NCBI GenBank assembly: GCA_037893225.1
Contig: JAZGUH010000533.1
Coordinates: forward strand, 1,922,001-1,986,000
Origin: Hippasteria phrygiana
Taxonomy: Eukaryota; Echinodermata; Asteroidea; Valvatida; Goniasteridae
Direction: 5' to 3'
Length of the DNA: 64,000 nt
Shown here: in pieces, positions 1 through 11,690 of the stretch
How the letters are laid out: every line of letters begins with the position of its first letter
Numbering within the stretch: the first letter of the stretch is position 1
Notes under the pieces: model-generated
What the model was told of the DNA's origin: nothing
The model's input: only the letters and a program-made list of their open reading frames with translations
Databases searched by the model: none
Program-made: the position numbers and the translations under genes

Positions 1-289
1 CTGCAAGTTTCCGGTTTTAAAATTATCCGTGTAGCCGTATGTTTTACGGTTACGGTTAACTGTAAGCCGCTGTTCTTTTGCGTAAACAAAGAAAAACAAA
101 GAAAAACCAAGAGAAGTGTGGTAGTCGGTTCATAACCTGATTATAACACGTGATCAGCAGAAATCGATCAGACATCGCTAATTAAGACGGTAATCTCAAC
201 CAACTTGCCCCCACAACGCCAACAACGATGCCAAATTAATTCACTCCTGAAGTACATTACGGACGCGAGCACGTGAGAAGTATTATTGA
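1..289. other. No gene seen
   Basis: The first 60 bases have short alternating GGTTTTAAAAT and GTTACGGTTAAC motifs of the kind found at MITE ends. Nothing coding is recognisable. Confidence 0.5.
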
Positions 290-720
290 CATGCCTCTTG
301 CCCAATTGGCCCTCAGCCAATATCGTAGACGGCCGGTGCCCAAATCCAACCAATTATGAAGCACAGGTGCACTGGCAAACACATGGAAAACATTCTTCAT
401 CGTCACGTTATTCCGTCCGCCCAAAGCCCATTGGCCCTCACCGAACATCGTGGTCAGCCCGTGTCCAAATTTAACTAATCATGATGGATTGGATTATGGT
501 TATTGTGTACTAGTCGTACTATGCCACCGCGATTGGGACAATCGCCACCGCCGGGCCTGAGGCCTGATGCACCGTCATTTTGCGTAAAGATGGGGCCACA
601 ACGTGCGGTGGTGGTGACCGTGAAACCGCCCGTACTATGCCACCGTGATCGGGACGATCGTCACCGCCAGGCCTGTACGCGTAAAGATGGGGCCACACTG
701 CGCTACATGGTTTAACGTTT
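290..720. repeat. Diverged direct repeats with periods near 120 bp
   Basis: CCAATTGGCCCTCAGCC...CCAAATCCAACCAATTATGA near 302 recurs as CCCATTGGCCCTCACCG...CCAAATTTAACTAATCATGA near 428. CTATGCCACCGCGATTGGGACAATCG near 519 recurs as CTATGCCACCGTGATCGGGACGATCG near 637, with the shared GTAAAGATGGGGCCACA downstream of both. Two neighbouring duplications of similar spacing suggest an old tandem array. Only short open frames cover it, on both strands. Confidence 0.6.
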
Positions 721-1900
721 TGCCGAAGAAAATCTTGATGCTTATGCGATCTTGATGGGGATGAAATTGTTTGTGAATATGTATGAGGTATAGTAAACAA
801 AACAAGTTCGTGTTCAAATGGACTGCCTTGAAAAATTTTCGCTGTCTTCCTCTAACGTTATAGACAGGGCCCAGACCAGGAAAAACTGCCGTTTTTTCCT
901 GTCAAGGTTTTCTCAACGGTTTCATCATCCTGAACCTCAACCATTTGAAATTAGCTTGGGGGCCACCCTGATTTTTGCCCCTAATTCAAAATGGCCGCCA
1001 AAATCCAAAATGGCCGCCAAAATTACCTAAATTAGATATATACTGCTAATTACGTTTAATATCAACGTTTTTTCAGTGGTTCTGTCATCCTGAATCTGCA
1101 CCCATTGAATTTAGCTCCAGAGCCACCCAGAATTTGGCCTCAAATCAAAGATGGCCGCCAAAATCTAAAATGGCTGCCAAATTGACCCTAATAAGATTTA
1201 TACTGCTTCTTGTATTTTTTTCTGTCAGTTGTCAGTGATTCCGTCATCCTGAACCTAAGGCCTTTGAAATTAGTCTGGGGAGTACCCAGGATTTGTCCTT
1301 GAATCCAAGATGGCCGTCAAAATGGCCTCCAAAATGGCCTCCAAAATGGCCACCAAAATGGCCACCAAAAGCATCTTAATTATATTCAAACTACCTCTTC
1401 GTTTTTTCCTGTTAACATTTTCTAAAGTTGGTTTCATTATGGCGTCCTGAACCTAAGCCTTTTGAAATGAATTTGGGGCTACCCAGGATTTAGCTGCAAA
1501 TCCAAGATGGCCGCCCAAACAAAAATGGTTAAACGGTCTCTTATTTGTACCCCATCATTTTCCTTTCTCGGAAATCAGAGTTTATGATTGTCATATACTT
1601 TAACTGTACAAATAATCTATACTGTCTTCTCTCCAATTGCAACATTAGCTAGCAGCCCAGCCTCGTCGTGGTCCATCTAGAATTGTTTCCTTGCACGTAA
1701 TTCGAACATACAGTTTAGAGAAAGGATCAAAGTAATTAATTGACAGGTATGTATACTTGCTAGTTAACATTGTTTGCGAAATGCATTGCTTTGGATGACA
1801 TTATTGCTCAACTATTATGTTCTTCTTGTGTAAGTATACTGTAATTCACGAACAAAAAATTGAATGACTTCTATAATTGTATCTTTACTTCTAGGAATCA

Positions 1901-2125
1901 GCACTATGGCGGCTACCCCCATTTTTAGTACAGGAGCAGATGACAGAAGACGGTGCCTGGTTTGCAATGAAAATATCAAGGATAAGGATGGTGGTGGACA
2001 GTCGTGGCCCAGCTAATTGAAATTCAGTATAAGGAGGCTGAGAACATATCACTTGACCATCTGTCAGCCAGTGTTTAGAGAACTTCCAGTCCAGCTTGTG
2101 TCACATTTGAGATGTCATCCTTATC
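1901..2125. pseudogene. Exon-like segment with a Cys-x-x-Cys peptide, present in both foldback arms
   Basis: On the plus strand (from ATG at 1905) the left arm reads MAATPIFSTGADDRRR, then CLVCNENIKDKD, and ends a few codons later at TAA. On the minus strand the right arm has the same start but an indel shifts the frame; in the continuing frame the match is RRRCLLCNENIKDKDDI, then SNVTQAGLEVL and a stop. The Cys-x-x-Cys-Asn-Glu-Asn and the Val-Thr-x-x-Gly-Leu pattern resemble short zinc-binding N-termini of some invertebrate element-encoded proteins (weak family resemblance). Both copies are broken. Confidence 0.4.
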
Positions 2126-3052
2126 CTTGATATTTTCATTGCAAAGCAGGCACCGTCTTCTGTCATCTGCTCTTGTACTCAGTCAAAAAGGGGGTAGCCG
2201 CCATAGTGCTGATTCCTAAAAGTAAAGATACAATTGTAAAAGTCATTCAATTTGTGTTCGTGAATTACAGTATACTTACACAAGAAGAACATAATAGTTG
2301 AGCAATAATGTCATCCAAAGCAATGCATTTCGCAAACAACAATGTTAACTAGCAAAATCCCTGTCAATTAATTACTTTGATCCTTTCTCTAAACTGTATG
2401 TTCGAATTACGTGCAAGGAAACAATTCTAGATGGACAACGACGAGGCTGGGCTGCTAGCTAATGTTGCAATTGGAGAGAAGACAGTATAGATTATTTGTA
2501 CAGTTAAAGTATGACACTCATAAACTCTGATTTCCGAGAAAGGAAAATTATGGGGTACAAATAAGAGACCGTTTAAATCCGATTAAGGTAATTTTGGTAG
2601 CCATTTTTATTTGGACGGCCATCTTGGATTTGCAGCCAAATCCTGGGTAGCCCCAAATTCATTTCAAAAGGCTTAGGTTCAGGACGCCATAATGAAACCA
2701 TCTTTAGAAAACGTTAACAGGGAAAAAACGAAGAGGTAGTTTGAATATAATTAAGATGCTTTTGGCGGCCATTTTGACGGCCATCTTGGATTTCAGGACA
2801 AATCCTGGGTATTCCCCAGACTAATTTCAAAGGCCTTAGGTTCAGGATGACGAAATCACTGACAACTGACAGAAAAAAACCAAGAAGCAGTATAAATCTT
2901 ATTAGGGTAATTTTGGCGGCCATCTTTGATTTGAGGCCAAATTCTGGGTGGCTTTGGAGCTAAATTCAATGGTTGTAGATTCAGGATGACAGAACCACTG
3001 AAAAAAACGTTGATATTAAACGTAATTAGCAGTATATGTCTAATTTAGGTAA

Positions 3053-3215
3053 TTTTGGCGGCCATTTTGGCGGCCATTTTGGCGGCCATCTTGGCGGCCA
3101 TCTTGGCGGCCATCTTGGCGGCCATCTTGGCGGCCATCTTGGCGGCCATCTTGGCGGCCATCTTGGCGGCCATCTTGGCGGCCATCTTGGTGGCCATCTT
3201 GGTGGCCATCTTGGA
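3053..3215. repeat. 12-bp minisatellite (GGCGGCCATCTT)
   Basis: About thirteen near-perfect tandem copies of a 12-bp unit, changing from ...CATTTT to ...CATCTT units and ending in GGTGGCCATCTT variants. Because 12 is a multiple of three, every frame on both strands is open, which creates artefact open frames of repeated Gly-His-Leu-Gly, Ala-Ile-Leu-Ala and Lys-Met-Ala-Ala type. It is the expanded version of the single CCAAGATGGCCGCC modules elsewhere in the element. Confidence 0.9.
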
Positions 3216-3470
3216 TTCCAAGGACAAATCCTGGGTACTCCCCAGACGAATTTTAAAGGCCTTATGATCAGGATGACGAAATCACTGAAAAAAAACTCCT
3301 ACAGAAAGAAAAAAAAGTATTATAAATCTGATTAAGATAATTTTGGCAGCCATTTTAGATTTTGGCGGCCATCTTGGATTTGAGGCCAAATTCTGGGTGG
3401 CTCTGGAGCTGAATTCAATGGGTGTAGATTCAGGATGACAGAACCACTGAAAAAACGTTCATACTGTCCC

Positions 3471-4055
3471 CAGCCCACTAGAGGTTTCCGAGTTAGGAGG
3501 ATCTAACTCGGAAAGGAGCACTGCCTTTTGGAGTTTTTATGTTGTTTGCATTGTTTATCTTGTGTCAATAAACTTAAGATACTATCGGTTAATCCTTTGT
3601 TGACTTAAATTCTTATCTATATGAGTTATAGTTAACACAGAAACATCTGCAAGAATTCTTTGTTTTATTGTACAAAAATGCCTCAGTTCTGATTCTCTAT
3701 CCCGTGTAACTACTTTAAAAACTTTCAATCGTGAAAAACGACCACTGCAAAGCTGAGAACGATAATAACTTGAACAAATCTGAGGCTGTTAATTCTTGAT
3801 GTATGTGATTTGTATGAACGGTGATACGCGGATGAATATGAGGCTATCATGCTGATGATTTTACCTGCATTAACGGCACCAAAATCAGAAACCGTCTTGT
3901 TTAAATCATAATAATATATATCAGCTCACATTGAAGGTATTGATAAGATGATTGTGGTACATGTACTATGAAGAAGTTGATACTGCATGGCGAACTCCTT
4001 TCCGATCCGGGAACGAATGTAGCACTACGTTTTCCCAAAGCATGTGTGTTCCATG
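3471..4055. other. No gene seen
   Basis: AT-rich unique-looking sequence after the foldback element. GAGTTAGGAGGATCTAACTCGG near 3489 forms a short hairpin. No open frame with recognisable content. Confidence 0.5.
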
Positions 4056-4430
4056 GCTGGCCTTGAATGCAAGGCCGGCTGTGTGCGTGCTGTCGTCGTC
4101 TCAGCCTGCGGTCACGTCACCCGGCTAGCTCGGCGCGGCCCGCATGGCGCGGGCAGCTAGAGCACGATCTGCCCGCAATGCATGTACACGCTTATAGTTC
4201 ATACGCTCGGCTGTACACGCACGACCCGGTACCAACACGCAGGAGTCTCCAGCTAGCTAGCTCGACGCGACGGGGATCGGAACACATGTGCTCCTCGCGG
4301 GGGGCACGGAACGTACGGGGCGCGGCGGCGCGTATACACAAGCACTGCGGGCACCGTGCGTGTCACGGATCGGCGTTCGCATGGCCAGTGCGGGGACACG
4401 CAGGCCAAGGCCGGCTGGCTAGGAACTGAA
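4056..4430. other. CpG-rich island-like block
   Basis: A sharply GC- and CpG-rich stretch in AT-rich surroundings, bounded by GGCTGGCCTTG-like (4056) and GGCCAAGGCCGGCTGGC (4403) sequences that are loosely inverted. The open frames on both strands (up to 120 codons) lack any family feature and look like by-products of the base composition. It may be the core of a mobile element or an old promoter region. Confidence 0.35.
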
Positions 4431-7400
4431 TCGTGATTATGCATACACGCGGCCATTATGTTAAATAGCTTTGCACCTAAAAACATTGGTCCGGTTACCG
4501 ATGGTCCTATCATGGCTCGCGTAATAAAAATCAAAATTATATCAGGCCTACATATTAATCGGCGGAACTTTCATTTTTCCTCCATGGTATACTCGAGTCG
4601 CGATTATTTTTTTTACTTGACACGTGACTTGACTTTGAAAAAATCATTAATCGCGACTTGACGTGAATAAATATGTCTTGCTGATATTAAAAACACAAAC
4701 TTTTGCGCGTATACACATATCGGTTAAAAAGAACGCTGAGCCTGTCACGGTCACGGTTTTGAGCATAACTGCCATGCCTAGTGCATGGCGGATCTTCGAA
4801 ACCGTGCGTGGCGCAAAAAATGCGGTTATTCTAAACTCCTTTTTATTGTTTTTGGCATTTGTCACGACACTGCAATCCGAGTATGCACTACCGGGTTTAA
4901 TTATTTATGAGATATAAAAGCACCAAGGAAGAAACATAAACCTTAAAAGACAGAGAAATGATTAACATCGTCTTTCTTTGATATACCGGTACTTAAACTG
5001 AATTTAAGCGTAGAAAGAATTCCCTCATCGTCGCCCAAAACGCTTGGCAAATGTTTTATGTGATATTCTTGAAACATTCAACATGATGAAATAACGTTTG
5101 TGAATATTTAATCACAATACATTTTTAAAGCGCACAAATTCTATTTTTAAATTCTCCCTACGCGATGCAAACCCCACGGAGCGATCATGGTAGACTGGTT
5201 TCCGTCTCTACGACCATCAATTAAATACCGAAGAAGAGACGGAACCATGCTAACAAAAATACAAGTTGCTATAAATACGCGTTGCAAAGCCCTAAGAAAA
5301 TGGCGGACATGATGGTATTGTACGTGTGGGTTCAAGAATTTCGGAAGTTGTGTAAAAATGGGCACTTGACTTGAAAAAAGTTGACTTGCGACTTTACTCG
5401 ATTTGAGAACGTTTGACTTTTGACTTGACATGAAAAAAAATACTTCGTACAAAATGGTAAATATATACCACTGGCCACGTTCGTATTGTAGACGATCTGA
5501 TTTGAGTGGTGAAATTGTGATATAGAGCTTTGGCGGTTAAAGTTGTTTGCGCGTTTATTAGCAGAATTTTAAGATCGCTAACCTTTCGCGACCTTTGTCT
5601 GATGCCGAAATTTGAAGACGATTTTATCGCCACATCCTACCGTTCTTACGTATTGGTGCTATTTTTCCAATCTACGTTGTACCATGGAGGAAGGAAACAA
5701 ACACGAACCGATATTCGGAAAAAAACTTCCAAACTAAACCCGAACCGAACGTATAGGATCTATTCATATGAAAATCCGAAATACGCACACAAATTTCTTG
5801 GACCGATAGGGATAGACATGGTTATCTTCTTTCTTGCTTCCTCCATGCTTGATCGCACGATCACAAAACACATTTATTTACTTGTTTATATATGTCATGG
5901 CATGTGCAATTATACATGTATAACTTTTGCACTCCTTTTTTCTAGATTCAAATCCACTATGCAGTAATAGTGCTCAATGCACTATAGTCATTATGTACAT
6001 ATTTCTGAGAAGGTAATCTGTCACAGAGTTAACTGAATTCAATACCTCCTGGTAACCGAGGCGATCGAGGCGGACAAAACAGGAGCCTTTGTCGCATCCG
6101 GCTTTGAAGTCTGACTATGCCTTGTACAGTGTATTTACTTTTAGTTTTCGCACCCCGATCCCAACAATACGGAAAGGCAAGTCATAAATGGGGATTTGTG
6201 TGGCGTGGGCTGGATCATGGTTGGATCATGGTTGGATGCACCAAAACAACCACAAGCGGCTCCCTTATTGTCGGCATAGTTTACTGCTGTTTTGTACCTT
6301 TGGAAGGACTTAAATTCTCTAAAGATCCCCCTTTAAGTTTATTTGGTTTTGTTCACACTTCCTCCTTTTTTCTCCCACGCCCTTCTTAATCTCGGTCCTT
6401 CTTTAAACCCCCCTAATTTTTCTATCGACCCCTCCTAGTTTCCAACTCTGTGTTGTTTTTAGTTGTTTTACGGATTTCGGCGACGTAAATTGTTAAAAAA
6501 TGAAGGAAAAAAATCGGCAACAACGATTTTTTAATTAATTTTTTTCCTAAGGCGACAGATTTCTCAAACATTGATTGGAAATTTAAATACAATTTTAGAA
6601 AACACAAAAAAACTCTTTTTCAGACCATTTTCCAGAGAACTCGTGAAACTGAAACTCCTAAAAGGTGCTGACGTTTAATATGCTAATGTTTACTGCTAGT
6701 GCTAGTGCTAGTGCTGGCGATTGCAAAGAAAATTCCCTGCCCCGTGTTGCCGGTCTATACATGGTCTATAGGCCTACATCATGCCTGCGGTTCGTCATAT
6801 AGGCCTTAAAAGTCCGGACCAAACGAAAAGATCAATACATGTACATGTATATACTTTAGTTAAAATCGAATGGTTTGATGTTACGATAACAAAACACCGA
6901 TTTATCAAGCCGGAATCTCCAAGGTCATGGACCTAAATATCGGGCGAAACCAAAGACTCAACGATACCGCGCCGAGGTTTGAGCATGCAAGGCCCAACAT
7001 GTTGTTTGTTTACGCTATTTATCCCATACAGTCTTCCCCGGCCCCTTCCATTGTTTAAATGTTCTCCCTCGCGCCTTGATATAGAACACAACCAGCGCAG
7101 CGGGGTAAGCGTAACCCTGGGAACAGCGCACGTGCGTATATTTTTTTGTTGCAGGCCCTGGACGGGTTGGGTGTTGGACGTAATGTGTAATACACAATGT
7201 TAGCATACTATTACCCTTAATTACGACACTCGCGGGACTGGAAACCGCGCACCCTTTCAAAACTCTCTTCTGTCAAAAACTCCATGCGAGCCCAGACCTG
7301 CCAGGCCCCGAGAATATTTTTCTGTCACTTTACAGAAGGGATCAGAGAGACGTCGCCTTTGACGAAAGTATCTGATCTTTGGCAGAGGCGATGGGGGTGG

Positions 7401-7730
7401 GTGAACAGTTAGTGACAATCCATGTAACTTTGTAAGTGGAATTGACTTAACCTCCGGAACGGCAGGAACAATCGTAACGAAAAACAGTTCAGTATTTTAC
7501 GTTTTTGACATGTCGAAAAATGTGAAAATAATACAGCCATTAAGCCGCCATAACTTGTCAACAGGGTGTCCAATTTCAGTTTGTCGAGCGCAATCTGGAG
7601 TTTTGCGCAAGTTTATTGTACTCCCTCCTGAGTTCATACACAGAGAAAAACGTTGTTTTAAACATTTAAAACCCCAGTCAGCGCGCAGCGTACTCGATAA
7701 TGAGGTGCCCGGCGACGTTTTATTTGCAGC
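4431..7730. other. No gene recognised
   Basis: AT-rich sequence. CTTGACTTG-type short repeats occur near 4615-4660 and 5366-5430. Open frames near 5530-5967 and 6117-6389 were read and have no recognisable domains, no supporting splice context and begin at weak or non-ATG starts. Confidence 0.5.
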
Positions 7731-7839
7731 GAGTTGACGGTCTCGGACCTACGAGAATTCACGAGGTTTTTGCGAGCGTTCGGTAGTGCCTCTAGAAAAT
7801 AGATGGGAAGCCCATTTTTCGCTGCAGTTTCTGGCCAAC

Positions 7840-8599
7840 ATGGAGTTGTGAGTAAAAATGTATTTCTTTCTGCATCGAATAATACAATTTTTAAACATTT
7901 TTTTCGTTGTGAAGGCTGTTTGATAGGCTTGTAAAATGAGGTATGAAAATACAGTTTTTTTGAACTACCTGCACGTTTTTGGTGATCCTGACTGTTTCGA
8001 GATATGTTGAGATTAAATTTGTCGTTTGTTGGACACTTAAAGAGTTATGCTTTCGATCCGTACTATTTCCATGTCTGCAGGTTCAACGAGCGATTTTTAT
8101 TTCGATGCTAAATGTTGGCGAAAATTACAAACTTACACGGGGAAATGTCTGATGTCAATGACGTCACATGTACGTACGTGGGTGCTTATTATTGCGCGAT
8201 GCGGCGGGAGAAAGGCATGTCGATAATAGGTTCCTGTACCGTTTCACATGCATGTGGCATACATGTTTATGAAATGCAAATTTGGCTGTGTTATAAAAAC
8301 AGTTATATTGTGGTTTATTTTTATGTTTCAGAGTTTCTCAGCCTAGTACTGTGAACTGGGTAACAGGACAACTCGTACCTTGGACAACTCGTACCTTGGA
8401 TTGGACAACTCGCACCTTGGACAACTCGTACCTTGGACCATGCTTGGACAACTCGTACCTTAGACCATGGAAGAATAAGACACACTCGTTTGGACAACTC
8501 GTACCCCGTTTTAAACATGGGTTTCGATGTGTTTTTATTCCAAGGAATTGCCCATCACTTAAAGACTTATATTACTCTCGAAATGTGTTTAAAATTTAA
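7840..8599 (+). CDS. Possible two-exon short gene over a minisatellite
   Basis: A plausible ATG in good context (GGCCAACATGG, 7840) is followed eight nucleotides later by a strong donor GTGAGT (7848). The next strong acceptor, TTTATGTTTCAG, ends at 8331. Joining them (ATGGAGTT to 8332) gives an open frame of 91 codons ending with TAA at 8597-8599. The predicted peptide begins MELVSQPSTVNWVTG and is mostly made by the 17-18-bp GGACAACTCGTACCTTGG repeat, so it resembles no known family. Tandem AATAAA signals at 9259-9269 could end a transcript. A non-coding transcript or chance splice signals are equally possible. Confidence 0.2.
8354..8505. repeat. 17-18-bp minisatellite (GGACAACTCGTACCTTGG)
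   Basis: At least six imperfect copies of GGACAACTCGTACCTTGG at irregular spacing, some separated by ATT or ACCATGCTT spacers. The irregular period shifts the reading frame between units. It forms most of the second exon of the possible short gene described here. Confidence 0.85.
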
Positions 8600-10860
8600 C
8601 AAATGACAAAAAGTGTGCTGTCATTGAAGTCCAGTGTGTATGTACGAGTCCATGTATTATTATAGACAGATTTTTAGAAATGTTAAAACGACTCCAGTTT
8701 TGTTGAAACGCATGTACATCAGGCATGCAACTTTTCATCGAATCAACTGATTCCTCGTTTTTCACTTCACACTTATGGTATGCCATTGAAAATTGAAAAA
8801 CACAAACGCTTGTAAAGATTGGAATTTCCTCATTTGTTTGTGAGGTTGCATGCCTGGTACATGTACATGTATTATTTTTTTGATTGGAAATTCCACTGCA
8901 CAGTCTTATTTTAATTCTAAAGACCCTAGTTTTTGCAATTTTGAATCATATCTTTTGGTAGAAAATGCAGTTTACTTGGGCATTTTTCAGCAATGCCATA
9001 TGCCTCTAAATCTTTTGTGGTTCATTAATTTCCCTCAAATCTCAACACCGAAACCTTGCAAAATGTTATGTATTGAAGAACGTATTATTTATTGGTGTTT
9101 GATTTAAGTATACATGTAGACAAACTTAACATGTAGTTTCATGTTTACTCTTGTAAACACATTTTCATGTAATTTCTGCCGTCTTGTGCCCTTCTTTGAA
9201 ATATTGTTTAAAAGTCTTTCAGTTCCTTGTATACAAAACATTTGTTGCTGCTTGTGAAAATAAAATAAAAGTGAAAATGGTACACAAGTTTTAGTTGTAT
9301 TCATTAAAGCATCATTTTCTGTTATTTATTATTAATGTCATCCATGATCTACAACATATGAATGTTATAGGAATACAAAAATTGATACTACTAATGATAC
9401 GGTATCTCCCCCTCCCCCCCTTTACAGGAAATAGCATTGTGGGTAGCCTATATTTACATTTTACAATACTTGTTTTGGCCAAACCCGTCAAAGAAAAAGT
9501 GGTTTCCCTTTTTGTTTTTAATCAGTTTGAGCCAAAACTAAATGAAAAGGAAAATCATTAATAGACAACTTTTTATCGGCACACAATTTCGATTTACTAC
9601 CCCATTTACAATTCCAGGCTGTAGAACTTAGATTGTGGATCTATTACATTTGTCATTAAAGAAAAATAGACAAAAATGACAAAAAAGCAGCCTGGCAATC
9701 TTTGTGATGTGTTTACAATACATCTTTTTACATGTACTTTCCCTATTCCAAGAAGACGTGCATTACGCAACGATTCTATTTTCTAGTCTGGCGCCTTTAC
9801 TCTGCCTTCACACTTTATTATAAGCCTGTATGTGGAGCAGGGTACCTGACACATGAAAGCGCCCTTGTGTTAAATGTAGCGGTGCCTGATTGGTCAAGAT
9901 GCAAAGTCGTTTGGGGATATGGCCAATGAGGACAGCACACTCGTGCCATCCACGTGCTTGCAAAGCTGCGTTGTTTTCCTAATCTGGGCATACGAAATGG
10001 ACATAATTTTTTAGTGACCCTTCTCAGCACCTAAAAAATCCGTAAAACAACTAATAAAATTGGAATGGCCTTTATGTATGTGAAAAAAAGACAATTTCGG
10101 TCCATGTTACGCGCATTTAATGTTATAAAGACCAAGTAAATTGTCTGCATTTGGCTATTACCCCATGTTGATTAATTAAGATACATTTGTGTAAATTAAT
10201 GAACATGATGAAAGGCTGTTAATTTGAATTTGAATAAGTTTCTCTCTATTGTATTGCATCAATGTTAAAATTTTGATTCATTATTTGTTTCACAACACCT
10301 GAAGAAATCCTTGTCATCTGATTGATCAGTGCATGCCGCCTAAGTTGCATTGATTATTTTTGCTGTGGAATGGAACTTTTTGCAATGTGATCAATGAGCC
10401 AATAATTAGTCAAGGGGATTTGTCCAAGCATTCTATTTCTATATTGTTCAATCCGGTATTATGAATTCAGATGTTATAAATTTCATTTGTCTTTTATATA
10501 TGAATTGTTAGTTCATAATATATAGTAGGGATGTGTTTGGAACATCTGTTAATAAATAATACAGAAATAGTGGGGAAAATGACTCTTGTTTTGTTATTTG
10601 TATATGTGTGTTGTGTAGTGTTTGTGAGACAATAATCTTGCATTTCATAATGCTTAAAATATGTAGCTACATGTAAATGAAAACATGCTTTATCTATTAA
10701 AAACAGATGTGATTCTAAAAAGATTTGCTTGACTATCTTCCACATTTTGTTTTGAAATCTCAAAGAATGCAGACTATAAATGCATGGTGAAAAAACGTAG
10801 GCCTACGCCTGTAAACTTATTAAACATGTTAAAACCTTAAGTCTCTTGGTGATATGGAAA
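8600..10860. other. No gene recognised; AT-rich
   Basis: AT-rich sequence with overlapping AATAAA signals at 9259-9269. Open frames are short and featureless. A CCCCTCCCCCCC tract lies near 9410. Confidence 0.5.
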
Positions 10861-11157
10861 ATCGTATTGTAATTAGAGGATTCAGGACAACTAGACAGTA
10901 CATGAACATGTACATTGTACAACTATGCAAACTGCACTGGAGAGCACAGTACACGTACAGGTGTACATGTACATTTCATGCATAACTGCTTGCAAGTAGT
11001 ACTGGCAAATCCCAGCCTGGAAGTGTTTACTTAAGGATTACAAGCAATTGTTTGGCTAATGGATTACAAAGATAAGAAGCTGGCAAAGGTGTTTAGTGTG
11101 TCAACACCAAAAGGCAGTGGAGCTGCCTGTTTTTGCTCTAGTGAGATGTGGTCCTCA
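10861..11157. repeat. Dispersed repeat, inverted copy at 55288-55740
   Basis: Sequence such as CTTAAGGATTACAAGCAATT, TTTGGCTAATGGATTACAAA and CAACACCAAAAGGCAGTGGA recurs in inverse orientation at 55290-55460. It contains the uninterrupted GCATAACTGC site (10980-10989) that in the other copy has received a TTAA-flanked MITE. At its right end it is cut by the foldback-family fragment beginning at 11158. Confidence 0.75.
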
Positions 11158-11690
11158 TGTTGATATTAAACGTAATTAGCAGTACATATCTAATTTAGGT
11201 AATTTTGGCGGCCATTTTGGCGGCTATTTTGGCAGCCATCTTGGATTCAAGGACAAATCCTGGGTACTCCCCAGACTAATTTCAAAGGCCTTATGATCAG
11301 GATGACGGAATCACTGAAAAAAAACTCCTACAGAAAAAAACAAGTAGTATAAATCTGATTTAGATAATTTTGGCAGCCATTTTAGATTTTGGCGGCCATC
11401 TTGGATTTGAGGCCAAATTCTGGGTGGCTCTGGAGCTAAATTCAATGGGTGCAGATTCAGGATGACAGAACCACTGAAAAAAACGTTGATATTAAACGTA
11501 ATTAGCAGTATATATCTAATTTAGGTAATTTTGGCGGCCATTTTGGATTTTGGTGGCCATTTTGAATTAGGGGCAAAAATCAGGGTGGCCCCCAAGCTAA
11601 TTTCAAATGGTTGAGGTTCAGGATGATGAAACCGTTGAGAAAACCTTGACAGGAAAAAACGGCAGTTTTTCCTGGTCTGGGCCCTGTCTA
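11158..11690. mobile_element. Right-hand part of a second foldback element
   Basis: Two consecutive modules, each starting TTGATATTAAACGTAATTAG and running into TTTTGGCGGCCATTTTGG, match the right arm of the 861-3470 element. It ends with the true terminus CCTGGTCTGGGCCCTGTCTA at 11690, which the first copy lacks on its right side. Conversely this copy lacks the left arm. Confidence 0.8.

Larger units (their letters stand above)
861..3470. mobile_element. Large foldback (inverted-arm) transposon with captured exon-like core
   Basis: The left terminus TAGACAGGGCCCAGACCAGG at 861 is the inverse of the right terminus of a second copy ending at 11690. Within this copy, the sequence from about 960 to 1990 returns in inverted order from 2112 to about 3450, leaving a loop of about 120 bp (1991-2111). 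The outer arms carry modules of AAATCCAAGATGGCCGCCAAAATGG type plus a conserved CATCCTGAACCT block. The inner arms are non-repetitive and contain an acceptor-like TTACTTCTAG followed by ATGGCGGCTACC. Foldback elements with modular arms are known in sea urchins (TU elements); relation to them is inference. The right end is truncated near 3470. No transposase is seen. Confidence 0.8.

Noticed and set aside
3036..3335. Open frames on both strands over the GGCGGCCATCTT array (Gly-His-Leu-Gly and Lys-Met-Ala-Ala repeats)
   Set aside because: They follow directly from a 12-bp repeat unit and lie inside the foldback element; no start context or homology.
4067..4429. 120-codon open frame in the CpG-rich block
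   Set aside because: Opposite-strand frame is open as well; length is explained by high GC content, and there is no family feature.
5530..5967. 145-codon plus-strand open frame
   Set aside because: Begins at a non-ATG codon, has no recognisable domain or splice context, and composition is that of AT-rich noncoding DNA.
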